From positions 1 to 28,859 of the forward strand of contig CAIXOY010000557.1 in NCBI GenBank assembly GCA_903921135.1: DNA of 28,859 bases. Reading direction: 5' to 3'. The stretch comes from an uncultured Gammaproteobacteria bacterium. GTDB lineage: Bacteria > Pseudomonadota > Gammaproteobacteria > Pseudomonadales > UBA5518. Each line of letters starts with the position of its first letter. Position 1 is the stretch's first letter. Below are positions 8,902 to 16,035 of the stretch, one piece after another. The position numbers were made by a program, and so were the translations under genes. A model generated the notes under the pieces. That model saw nothing but the letters and a program-made list of their open reading frames with translations, did no database searches and was not told the DNA's origin.

Positions 8902-9079
8902 CGTTGCGCATGCTCTGCTGGCCTGTCGCGCGGGGTGGTGTGAGTGCGGTATCGGCCGGGCCTGTTTGCACATCCTGCGCTGCAGGAGCTGCCGTGCCCG
9001 CGCAGCCTGCCAGCCCCGCTCCGGCCGCGGCCGCGGTGGCGACACCGAGGAACTCACGACGCTTGATTCCGTCTGCCAC
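8902..9079 (-). pseudogene. Truncated 5' end of a Tat-exported lipoprotein-like gene
   Basis: On the minus strand a GTG at 9077-9079, with GGAGGA six bases upstream, opens a frame reading VADGIKRREFLGVATAAAAG and then AGLAGCAG. It combines a twin-arginine motif (KRREFLG), a hydrophobic Ala/Gly stretch and a lipobox-like LAGC, and continues with a Thr/Pro/Ala-rich linker. The frame loses sense near 8905, where the IS3 fragment begins. Many Tat-exported cofactor-binding oxidoreductases start this way, but nothing of the enzyme is left, so the product cannot be named. A ribosome site plus an intact signal suggests the gene was functional before disruption. Confidence 0.6.
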
Positions 9080-9189
9080 GGCCCGTCCTCCGCTTGCTTG
9101 GCGGGGCGACGCTACCACGCGTGGCAGCCGCGCGAAACGTCAGGCAGAACACCGAAAAAACCGCAGGTCGGAGCACGCGAGGCTTCGGG

Positions 9190-9195
9190 TAGAAT
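9190..9195 (+). promoter_or_regulatory. Candidate -10 box for glyA
   Basis: TAGAAT lies 61 bases before the glyA ATG in the only sizeable gap upstream of it. No good -35 is seen at 17 bases (GTCGGA). This is a candidate only. Confidence 0.3.
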
Positions 9196-9256
9196 CCGGA
9201 CGTCCGTCGTGGCACCGCCGTGCCGCGTTTCGCTCCCGATTCCGAGGTACAGCTCA

Positions 9257-10519
9257 ATGTTCGACAAGCAGATGTCCATCGATGGTTTCGACCCGGAACT
9301 GGCTGCTGCCATGGATGCAGAGGTGCGCCGCCAGGAAGAGCACATCGAGCTGATCGCCTCCGAGAACTACGCGAGCCCCCGCGTGCTCGCCGCGCAGGGC
9401 TCGGTGCTCACGAACAAATACGCCGAGGGTTATCCGGGCAAGCGCTACTACGGTGGATGCGAGGAAGTCGATAAGGCCGAGGTGCTGGCCATCGAGCGCG
9501 CCAAGCAACTGTTTGGCGCGGATTACGCCAACGTACAGCCGCACTCGGGCTCGCAGGCGAACAGCGCGGCTTTCCTCGCGTTGCTCAAGCACGGCGATAC
9601 CATCCTTGGCATGAGCCTCGATGCGGGCGGCCACCTCACCCACGGCGCCAAGCCGAACTTCTCGGGCAAGATCTACAACGCGGTGCAGTACGGCCTGGAT
9701 CCCGCCACCGGCGAGGTCGATTACGCGCAGGTCGAGCGCCTCGCGCACGAGCACAAGCCGCGGCTCATCATCGCCGGTTTCTCGGCGTATTCACGCGTCC
9801 TCGACTGGTCGCGCTTCCGCGCCATTGCCGATGCGGTCGGCGCGTACTTCCTGGTTGATATGGCGCACGTCTCGGGGCTCGTGGCCGCGGGCCTCTACCC
9901 GAACCCGGTGCCCTTTGCCGATGTTGTGACCAGCACCACGCACAAGACACTGCGCGGGCCGCGCAGCGGGATCATCCTTGCCCGCGCCAACGACGAGATC
10001 ACCAAGAAGCTGAACTCTGCCGTGTTCCCCGGCACGCAGGGCGGGCCGCTGATGCATGTGATCGCTGCCAAGGCCGTGAGCTTCCTCGAGGCGCTGCAGC
10101 CGGAGTTCAAGGTCTACCAGCAGCAGGTGCTCGACAACGCCCGCGCCATGGCTGCCACCTTCCTCGAGCGTGGCATCAACATCGTCTCCGGCGGCACCGA
10201 CAACCACCTCATGCTCGTGAACCTGATCGGCAAGCCCTACACGGGCAAGGACGCCGATGAAGCGCTTGGTCAGTCCTACATCACCGTGAACAAGAACGCC
10301 GTCCCCGGCGACCCGCGCCCGCCGGCCGTGACCAGCGGTTTCCGTGTGGGCACGCCTGCGATCACCACGCGCGGCTTCGGGCTTGCCGAGACGGTGCAAC
10401 TGACGCACTGGATGTGCGATGTGCTCGATTCGCTCGAGAACGGGTCCAGCGCGAGCGTGATTCCCGCGACGCGCGAGAAGGTGAAAGCCATCTGCGCGCG
10501 ATTCCCCGTCTACGGCTGA
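9257..10519 (+). CDS. glyA: Serine hydroxymethyltransferase
   Basis: This 420-residue PLP enzyme of the cytoplasm interconverts serine plus tetrahydrofolate with glycine plus 5,10-methylene-tetrahydrofolate, the main one-carbon source. The sequence is full length (E. coli has 417). Visible landmarks are ELIASENYAS (31-40), the tetrahydrofolate/PLP region NKYAEGYPGKRYYGG (53-67), PHSGSQAN (95-102), DMAHVSG (201-207), and the PLP-binding lysine K230 in TSTTHKTLRGPRSG. The start at 9257 gives the normal N-terminus MFDKQMSIDGFDPEL; the frame is open upstream, but that part covers the IS3 and Tat-gene remnants and is not coding. No strong Shine-Dalgarno site is seen (GAGG at about 9243-9246 is 10 bases away). 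A REP-like palindrome starts two bases after the stop. A short diverged copy of the same 5' end sits at 5160. Confidence 0.98.
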   Translation: MFDKQMSIDGFDPELAAAMDAEVRRQEEHIELIASENYASPRVLAAQGSVLTNKYAEGYPGKRYYGGCEEVDKAEVLAIERAKQLFGADYANVQPHSGSQANSAAFLALLKHGDTILGMSLDAGGHLTHGAKPNFSGKIYNAVQYGLDPATGEVDYAQVERLAHEHKPRLIIAGFSAYSRVLDWSRFRAIADAVGAYFLVDMAHVSGLVAAGLYPNPVPFADVVTSTTHKTLRGPRSGIILARANDEITKKLNSAVFPGTQGGPLMHVIAAKAVSFLEALQPEFKVYQQQVLDNARAMAATFLERGINIVSGGTDNHLMLVNLIGKPYTGKDADEALGQSYITVNKNAVPGDPRPPAVTSGFRVGTPAITTRGFGLAETVQLTHWMCDVLDSLENGSSASVIPATREKVKAICARFPVYG

Positions 10520-10520
10520 G

Positions 10521-10543
10521 TCGCGCGCATGGCCCGCTCCCAC
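10521..10543 (-). repeat. REP-like palindrome after glyA
   Basis: Read on the minus strand it is GTGGGA, then arm GCGGGC, loop CAT, arm GCGCGC, then GA. It is the same 23-base element as the cluster at 12893-13056, with one G-G mismatch in the stem. It begins two bases after the glyA stop and may protect or end the glyA transcript. Confidence 0.75.
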
Positions 10544-10581
10544 CCAACCTCTCACTCACCCTGAGTTCGCGGGGCTGACGC

Positions 10582-11232
10582 ATGGAAATCCTCAGCCTGA
10601 TCGCAAGCTTCATCCTCCATGTCGACCAGCATCTGCTGGAGCTGTTCCGCGACTACGGGGTGTGGGTCTACGCGATCCTCTTCCTGATCGTGTTCTGCGA
10701 AACCGGGCTGGTGGTCACGCCCTTCCTGCCCGGCGATTCGCTGCTCTTCGCCGCAGGTGCCCTCGCGGCTGCCGGCGGGCTCGATGTGCATCTGCTGGCC
10801 GTACTGCTGTTCATCGCCGCGGTGCTGGGTGATTCGGTGAACTATTCGATCGGGCGCCGGGTAGGGTTGCGGCTTTTCAGCAATCCGGACTCACGGGTCT
10901 TCCGCCGGGATTACCTCGAGCGCACCGAGCGCTTCTACGCGCGCCATGGCCCCAAGACCATCGTCATCGCCCGCTTCGTGCCGATCGTGCGCACATTCGC
11001 CCCCTTCGTGGCGGGGGTGGGCGCCATGCCGTACCGGATTTTCCTGTTCTGGAATGTGGCCGGTGCGTTCCTATGGGTGGGAAGTTTCACCTATGCCGGC
11101 TATGCCTTCGGCGACCTGCCGGTGGTGCAGGAGAATTTCACGCTTCTGATCTTCGGCATCATCATCGTATCGGTGATGCCTGTGGTGATAGAGGCGATGA
11201 AGGTTTGGCGCGCCAGCCGCTCTGGCAGCTGA
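10582..11232 (+). CDS. dedA: DedA family inner membrane protein
   Basis: This 216-residue polytopic membrane protein of the DedA/VTT (SNARE-associated) family is close to E. coli DedA itself rather than to YqjA/YghB: it shares DYGVWVYAILFLIVFCETGL, VVTPFLPGDSLLFAAGAL, the GDSVNYSIGRR motif and RFVPIVRTFAPFVAGVGAM. The conserved acidic residues (E40 in FCETG, D52 in LPGDS) and the arginines of RFVPIVRTF match those needed in E. coli relatives. DedA-family proteins include undecaprenyl-phosphate and phospholipid flippases and affect membrane potential and drug resistance; the exact substrate of this subgroup is not settled. It starts 62 bases after glyA, with a REP element between, and ends just before a strong hairpin shared with the convergent TerC-type gene. 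Confidence 0.93.
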   Translation: MEILSLIASFILHVDQHLLELFRDYGVWVYAILFLIVFCETGLVVTPFLPGDSLLFAAGALAAAGGLDVHLLAVLLFIAAVLGDSVNYSIGRRVGLRLFSNPDSRVFRRDYLERTERFYARHGPKTIVIARFVPIVRTFAPFVAGVGAMPYRIFLFWNVAGAFLWVGSFTYAGYAFGDLPVVQENFTLLIFGIIIVSVMPVVIEAMKVWRASRSGS

Positions 11233-11236
11233 AACC

Positions 11237-11264
11237 GGACAAGGCCCCGGTCGTGGCCTTGTCC
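11237..11264. terminator. Bidirectional hairpin between convergent genes
   Basis: GGACAAGGCC (11237-11246) and GGCCTTGTCC (11255-11264) form a perfect 10-bp stem with an 8-base loop. It lies 5 bases after the dedA stop and 18 bases before the end of the convergent gene. Neither side has a T-run, so it may act as an RNA 3'-end stabiliser or a weak two-way terminator. Confidence 0.65.
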
Positions 11265-11281
11265 TGTCGCGGACGTCGTGC

Positions 11282-12229
11282 TCAGCGTTTGGCGGAGCGG
11301 CGCAACGACATTGCGATCGACGATCCCAGAATCACCGCTACCACCGCCAGCGAGAAGCCCACCGGTATCTTGTAGACATCGATGAGGATCATCTTCACGC
11401 CGATGAACATCAGCACCATCGCGAGACCGTACTTGAGCAGCGAGAAGCGGTCTGCCGCATCTGCCAGCAGGAAGTACATGGATCGCAGCCCCAGGATGGC
11501 GAATACGTTCGAGGTGAGTACCACGAACGGATCCGTCGTGATCGCAAAGATCGCCGGGATGGAGTCCACCGCGAAGATGAGGTCGGAAATTTCCACCAGC
11601 ACCAGCGCGAGAAACAGCGGCGTCGCGTAGCGCAACCCGTCCTGCATCACGAAGAAGCGCTCGCCGTGCAGCTCGCGGGTGATGTTCATGTGGCTGCGCA
11701 GCCAGCGTATCGCGGCGTTTTTCTCGAGGTCGGGTTCCGTATCTGCGGCCCAGTACATCTTGATGCCGGTGATCAGCAGGAAGGCACCGAAGACGTACAG
11801 GATCCAGTGGAACTGCGCGATGAGCCACGCCCCCGCGAAGATCATCACCGTGCGCATCAGAATGGCGCCGAGTACGCCGTAGAGCAGCACCCGCTTCTGC
11901 AACTCCATGGGGATGCCGAAGAACGAAAAGAGCATCAACCAGACGAAGACGTTGTCGACAGCGAGGGATTTCTCGATCACGTAGCCGGTGAGGTACTCCA
12001 GCGCCGTACTGGTGGCCACCTCGCGCCCATGAGTGCCATCCAGATAGACCCAGAGCCCCGCCGCGAAGGCGAGAGAGATGCAGATCCACACGATCGACCA
12101 GATCAGGGCTTCGCGTACGCCGACACGGTGCTGTTTGCCGCCGCCCACCACGAAGAGATCCACCGCCAGCATGATCACCACGATGATGCCAAACGCCACC
12201 CAGAGCCCGGGACTGCCGATGCTTTCCAT
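11282..12229 (-). CDS. alx: TerC/Alx family membrane protein, probable Mn2+ exporter
   Basis: This 315-residue protein has seven to nine hydrophobic segments and matches E. coli Alx (321 residues) along its length: LLW/GLWVAF start, YVIEKSLAVDNVFVWLMLFS (about 83-102), LLYGVLGAILMRTVMIFAG, and VLVEISDLIFAVDSIPAIFA (about 210-230). The DN and E..D motifs in those two helices are the conserved acidic pairs thought to bind metal in TerC proteins. E. coli Alx has been linked to manganese export and alkaline pH. The start ATG has GAGG about ten bases upstream. In E. coli a long pH- and Mn-responsive leader precedes alx; here only about 150 bases separate it from the divergent CBS gene and I see no comparable folded leader. 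Confidence 0.92.
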   Translation of the reverse strand: MESIGSPGLWVAFGIIVVIMLAVDLFVVGGGKQHRVGVREALIWSIVWICISLAFAAGLWVYLDGTHGREVATSTALEYLTGYVIEKSLAVDNVFVWLMLFSFFGIPMELQKRVLLYGVLGAILMRTVMIFAGAWLIAQFHWILYVFGAFLLITGIKMYWAADTEPDLEKNAAIRWLRSHMNITRELHGERFFVMQDGLRYATPLFLALVLVEISDLIFAVDSIPAIFAITTDPFVVLTSNVFAILGLRSMYFLLADAADRFSLLKYGLAMVLMFIGVKMILIDVYKIPVGFSLAVVAVILGSSIAMSLRRSAKR

Positions 12230-12378
12230 GCGAACGAAACCTCGATTTGTACTGCGGTGCCAATCCTAGTCCAGTTACGTGAAGCGTGGACGGCCGGATG
12301 CCTGCCCGATGTCTTGTACAGGGCATTGGACTGCGCGATCATCAACGTCTGATTCAAGCATTTGCGGAGAGAAAAGCC

Positions 12379-12816
12379 GTGCCCACCGTCAAGCAGATTC
12401 TCGCGGACAAGGCCATGAAGGGTGTCTACACCGTGGACGCCGGCTACACCGTGCACGCAGCCGTTGCTCTGCTCGCCTACCACGGCATCGGCGCGCTGGT
12501 GGTTGTCGACAACGGCGAGCCTGTTGGCATCTTCTCGGAGCGGGATTACGCGCGAAAGGGCATCATCACCGGCAAGCGCTCCCACGAAACGCCGGTCCGT
12601 GAATTGATGAGCGCACCGTTGGTCACGGTCAGCCCGGACCAGAGCATGGAAGAGTGCATGGAGCTCATGACGTCGCGCCGGTTCCGCCACCTGCCGGTGG
12701 TCGAGGACGGCAAGCTGACCGGCATGGTCGCTATTGGCGACGTCCTGATGCAGATCGTGACGGCGCAACGCAACACGATCGATCAGCTTCAGGGTTACAT
12801 CACCGGGAAGTATTGA
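12379..12816 (+). CDS. Two-CBS-domain protein
   Basis: This 145-residue cytoplasmic protein is made almost wholly of two CBS motifs (about 8-65 and 78-135), which pair to form a Bateman module that binds adenosine nucleotides. The conserved GIFSERDYARKGI (about 55-67) ends the first and HLPVVEDGKLTGMVAIGDVL ends the second, exactly as in a widespread proteobacterial family of about 143 residues. Such stand-alone proteins are thought to sense energy or redox state, but partners are rarely known. I start it at the GTG (VPTVKQIL) with GGAGAG seven bases upstream rather than at the ATG at 12286, which would add 31 residues absent from the family. It is divergent from the TerC-type gene and convergent with the nuo operon. 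Confidence 0.9.
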   Translation: MPTVKQILADKAMKGVYTVDAGYTVHAAVALLAYHGIGALVVVDNGEPVGIFSERDYARKGIITGKRSHETPVRELMSAPLVTVSPDQSMEECMELMTSRRFRHLPVVEDGKLTGMVAIGDVLMQIVTAQRNTIDQLQGYITGKY

Positions 12817-12892
12817 CCGGATTGGGCTCGGGGCTCTCGGGGCTCTCAGCGCCGCGGGGCTGTGCAGCCTGAGGCGCGTGAGGATCTGGTCG

Positions 12893-12915
12893 TCGCGCGC
12901 ATGGCGCGCTCCCAC
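12893..12915 (-). repeat. REP-like palindrome, variant with GCGCGC arms
   Basis: On the minus strand: GTGGGA, arm GCGCGC, loop CAT, arm GCGCGC, GA. Both arms carry a change relative to the GCGGGC/GCCCGC form, so pairing is kept. With the copy at 12956 it forms an inverted pair about 40 bases apart, with the GTGGGA ends facing each other. Confidence 0.75.
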
Positions 12916-12955
12916 ATTCCGGGCTCCAACACCCTTCTGCGACATCTTCTTTCTG

Positions 12956-13058
12956 GTAGGAGCGGGCCATGCCCGCGACAAAGGCTGATCCCCTGTGGGA
13001 GCGGGCCATGCCCGCGACAAAGGCTGATCCCTTGTGGGAGCGGGCCATGCCCGCGACA
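12956..13058 (+). repeat. Tandem array of REP-like palindromes, 39-bp unit, about 2.6 copies
   Basis: Units start at 12956, 12995 and 13034. Each has GTGGGA (GTAGGA in the first), arm GCGGGC, loop CAT, arm GCCCGC, then GACAAAGGCTGATCCC as a spacer; the third copy stops after GACA. The first two units differ at only a few bases, which points to recent amplification. The array ends 12 bases before the nuoN stop codon. The rest of the gap (12817-12892) holds a short imperfect repeat of GGCTCTCGG at about 12825-12849 and no gene. Confidence 0.9.
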
Positions 13059-13069
13059 GACAACCTTCC

Positions 13070-14494
13070 TCAGCGCAGCAACTCGATCAACGGCTGCGGA
13101 TACACCCCCACCGCCAGGGTGAACAGCGCCAGAGCCAGCGTCATCACACCACCTGAGCGCTGACCCCAGTCCCGCTCCGCGTCCAGACGACGTTTGCCGG
13201 GAGCGGCCAGGAACATACTGATCATCACCCGCAGGTAGTAGTAGATGCCGATCGCGCTGCCCGCCACGAGCACCGCCACCAGCCAGTAGAGCTCCGAGCG
13301 CATGCTGCTCGCGATCACATAGAATTTGCCGATGAAGCCCGCTGTCAGCGGAACGCCACCGAGCGACAGCACCGACAGCGTCATCACCGCGGCGAGGAAA
13401 GGCCGCTGCCAGAACAGACCGCGGACGTCACCCAGCGTTTGCACGTCGTCGCCCCGGTAGGGCGAAGACATCAGCGTTGCCACACCGAAGGCCGAGAGCG
13501 TGGCCGCCATGTAGGTGAGCAGGTACAAGAGAATGGCTTCCTGGCTGAACTCGTTGCCCGCCACCAGTGCCGCCAGCAGGAAGCCGAAGTGCGCGATGGA
13601 GGAGTACCCGAGCAGACGTTTCAGGTTGTTCTGCACCAGCGCTAGAAGGTTCCCGCCCAGGATCGACATTGCCGCCAGCGCGGCCATCAGATTCGAATAC
13701 ACCGGATCGGAACCCAGTTCCGCTGCCTGCCACCAGCGCCACAGCACCACCACCACGGCGATCTTGCTGACGGTAGCGAGGAAGGCGCCCACCGGCGCAG
13801 GTGCGCCGTGGTAGACGTCGGGCGTCCAGAGATGGAACGGCACCAGCGAAAGTTTGAAGGCGATCGCGATCAGGATCATGGCGATGCCGGCAGCGACCAG
13901 CCCGGAGTGCTCGACGCCTGCGAGTGATGCGAAGGTCATGCTGCCCGTGGCCGCGTAGATCAGCGCCATGCCGAACAGCAGGAACACCGAGGCTGTCGCC
14001 GAGAGGATGAGGTACTTCACGCTGGCTTCCAGCGAGCGGCGGTCCTTGATGATGTAGCCGATCATCCCGTAGAGGGGCACGGACATCAGCTCCAGGCCCA
14101 CGAAGAAAGAAGCCATATGCTGGGCACCGCTCAGCACCAGTGCACCGGCCGCCCCGATCAGGAGCATGAGGTACATCTCTTCGCGGTTGTCATTCAGGCC
14201 CTCGAGGTAGGCGTGCAGCAACGTCGCGCAACCCAGCGTGGACACCAGCACTGCCGCGGTGCCGAAGAGCGAGATCTGGTCCAGGACCAGCAGATCGGTG
14301 ATCGCAAGCGAGCCAGGGATCTGCTGCCGTACGTAGATCGTCGCGGCGAGTGCAGCGTTCAGCCCCACCACCGTCAGCGTGGCGTTGAAGAAGTGGTGCC
14401 GCCGCCAGGAGACCGCGAGCATCACGGCCACGGCCGTGAGGGTCACCACGATCAGTGGCGCAAGGGCGAGGATCTGTGTCGCGTCCAGGATCAT
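13070..14494 (-). CDS. nuoN: NADH-quinone oxidoreductase subunit N
   Basis: NuoN is one of three antiporter-like membrane subunits of complex I that move protons across the inner membrane. The 474 residues give about 14 hydrophobic segments, near the E. coli length of 485. The key charged residues are visible: E135 (FFVGLELMSVPLY) in helix 5 and K214 (AIAFKLSLVPFHLWTPDVY) in the broken helix 7, with HGAP after it. It is the last gene of the operon, 14 bases after nuoM, and faces the REP array that lies just past its stop. Confidence 0.97.
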   Translation of the reverse strand: MILDATQILALAPLIVVTLTAVAVMLAVSWRRHHFFNATLTVVGLNAALAATIYVRQQIPGSLAITDLLVLDQISLFGTAAVLVSTLGCATLLHAYLEGLNDNREEMYLMLLIGAAGALVLSGAQHMASFFVGLELMSVPLYGMIGYIIKDRRSLEASVKYLILSATASVFLLFGMALIYAATGSMTFASLAGVEHSGLVAAGIAMILIAIAFKLSLVPFHLWTPDVYHGAPAPVGAFLATVSKIAVVVVLWRWWQAAELGSDPVYSNLMAALAAMSILGGNLLALVQNNLKRLLGYSSIAHFGFLLAALVAGNEFSQEAILLYLLTYMAATLSAFGVATLMSSPYRGDDVQTLGDVRGLFWQRPFLAAVMTLSVLSLGGVPLTAGFIGKFYVIASSMRSELYWLVAVLVAGSAIGIYYYLRVMISMFLAAPGKRRLDAERDWGQRSGGVMTLALALFTLAVGVYPQPLIELLR

Positions 14495-14508
14495 GGTTGC
14501 ATCGCCTG

Positions 14509-16020
14509 TCAGGGTGCCGGCGGCGTGTAGACCTGCTGCAGTCGGGCCACGGGGCCGGCTGCCAGGTCAAGCACGGGCTGCGGATACAGTCCGAAGTACA
14601 CGATGCTGGCCACCAGGACGAGCAGCATCGTCAATTCACGCGGGTTGGAGCCTTCGATGGGCTCCTCGGAGCGAGCAGGGCCGAACATGCTGCGGTGGAT
14701 CATCGCGAGCGAGTACACGGATGCGAAAACCAAGCCCGCTGCCGCCACGATCACGACCGCGGGCGCCGCTTCCCAGCTACCCGCCAGCACGAGGAATTCG
14801 CCGATGAAGTTCGCGGTGCCCGGCAGGCCGAGGGACGCCGCCGCAAAGAACAGCCCGATCGGCGGAAGCCACGGCATGCGCGACCAGAGGCCGCCCATCT
14901 TGCCGAATTCCCGGCTGTGCAGGCGCTCGTAGATCTGGCCGCACATGATGAACAGCGCCGCGGCCGAAAGACCGTGCGCCACCATCAGCATCACCGCACC
15001 CTGCAGCGCCAGTGCGCTGCCGGCGTAGATGCCGATCAGCACATAGCCCATGTGGGAGATGGAGGTGTAGGCCACCATCCGCTTGATGTCTGTCTGGATG
15101 AAGGCCTGCACCGCGCCGTACATGATGCCGAACACGCCAAGCCACATGGCCACCGGTGCGAAATCCTGCGAGGCGTTCGGGAACAGCGGCAGCGCGAAGC
15201 GCATCATCCCGTATCCCGCCGTCTTCAGCAGCAGGCCTGCCAGGTCGACGGAGCCGGCCGTGGGCGCTTGCGAGTGGGCGTCTGGCAGCCAGCCGTGCAG
15301 GGGTGGTATCGGCAGCTTCACGCCGAAGGCGATGAAGAAGCCGAGCATAAGGATGAATTCCAGATGCGGGGCCAGCGCTGCACCGCGCAGGTCGTTGTAG
15401 TCGAAGCTCAGGATGCCGGTGGCGTCGTGGTTCAGGAACACGAGGCCGAGGATCGACAGCAGCATCAGCAGGCCGGAGGCCTGCGTATAGATGAAGAACT
15501 TGGTGGCCGCCGAGATCCGTGAGTTGCCGCTCGAGGCGCGATGGCCCCAGAGCGCGATCAGGAAGTACATCGGCACCAGCATCACTTCCCAGAACAGGAA
15601 GAACAGGAAGAGGTCCACCGCCAGGAACACGCCGATGACGCCGGCGAGAATCCACAGCAGGTTCAGGTGGAAGAAGCCGGTGCGCCGCGTGATCTCGCTC
15701 CAGGAGCAGAGGATCGAGAGCAGGCCGATGAAGCCCGTGAGCACGATCAGCACAAGCGAGAGGCCGTCGAGCGCCAGATGGAAACTGATGCCCATGGCCG
15801 GGATCCACGGCACCTGGAGCTCCAGCTGCCACTCGGGCGCGGCCAGCACATCGGTGGCGAGGCTGTAATTGCCGTTCGCCCACAGATCGAGCGCCAGATA
15901 GGTCACCAGCAGCATGCTGATGAGCGCGATCCAGCGCGGAGGGGTGTTGCCGAAGCGGTCACTCTGCCAGCAGAGCAGGCCGCCGATGAGCGGTATCAGG
16001 ATGAGCCATGCGAGCAGCAT
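14509..16020 (-). CDS. nuoM: NADH-quinone oxidoreductase subunit M
   Basis: NuoM is the middle antiporter-like proton-pumping subunit of complex I. It has 503 residues (E. coli 509) and about 14 membrane segments. Visible pump residues are E145 (FLFWEVMLVPMYFL), K235 (FGVKLPIPPLHGWLPDAHS) and K266 (AGLLLKTAGYG). It lies 15 bases after nuoL and 14 before nuoN, and contains no frameshift. Confidence 0.98.
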   Translation of the reverse strand: MLLAWLILIPLIGGLLCWQSDRFGNTPPRWIALISMLLVTYLALDLWANGNYSLATDVLAAPEWQLELQVPWIPAMGISFHLALDGLSLVLIVLTGFIGLLSILCSWSEITRRTGFFHLNLLWILAGVIGVFLAVDLFLFFLFWEVMLVPMYFLIALWGHRASSGNSRISAATKFFIYTQASGLLMLLSILGLVFLNHDATGILSFDYNDLRGAALAPHLEFILMLGFFIAFGVKLPIPPLHGWLPDAHSQAPTAGSVDLAGLLLKTAGYGMMRFALPLFPNASQDFAPVAMWLGVFGIMYGAVQAFIQTDIKRMVAYTSISHMGYVLIGIYAGSALALQGAVMLMVAHGLSAAALFIMCGQIYERLHSREFGKMGGLWSRMPWLPPIGLFFAAASLGLPGTANFIGEFLVLAGSWEAAPAVVIVAAAGLVFASVYSLAMIHRSMFGPARSEEPIEGSNPRELTMLLVLVASIVYFGLYPQPVLDLAAGPVARLQQVYTPPAP

Positions 16021-16035
16021 GAGTGCGGTGGCTCC

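Noticed and set aside
8765..9256. N-terminal extension of glyA, since the frame is open back to 8765
   Set aside because: The extra region covers the IS3 and Tat-gene fragments and is low-complexity; the MFDKQMSIDG start matches known GlyA proteins.
12956..13058. CRISPR array
   Set aside because: The spacer is the same in each unit and the repeat itself is a REP-like palindrome; there are under three units and no cas genes.
12956..13070. Small plus-strand frame with peptide repeats (PATKADPLWERAM)
   Set aside because: The peptide repeat only reflects translation of the tandem REP array.
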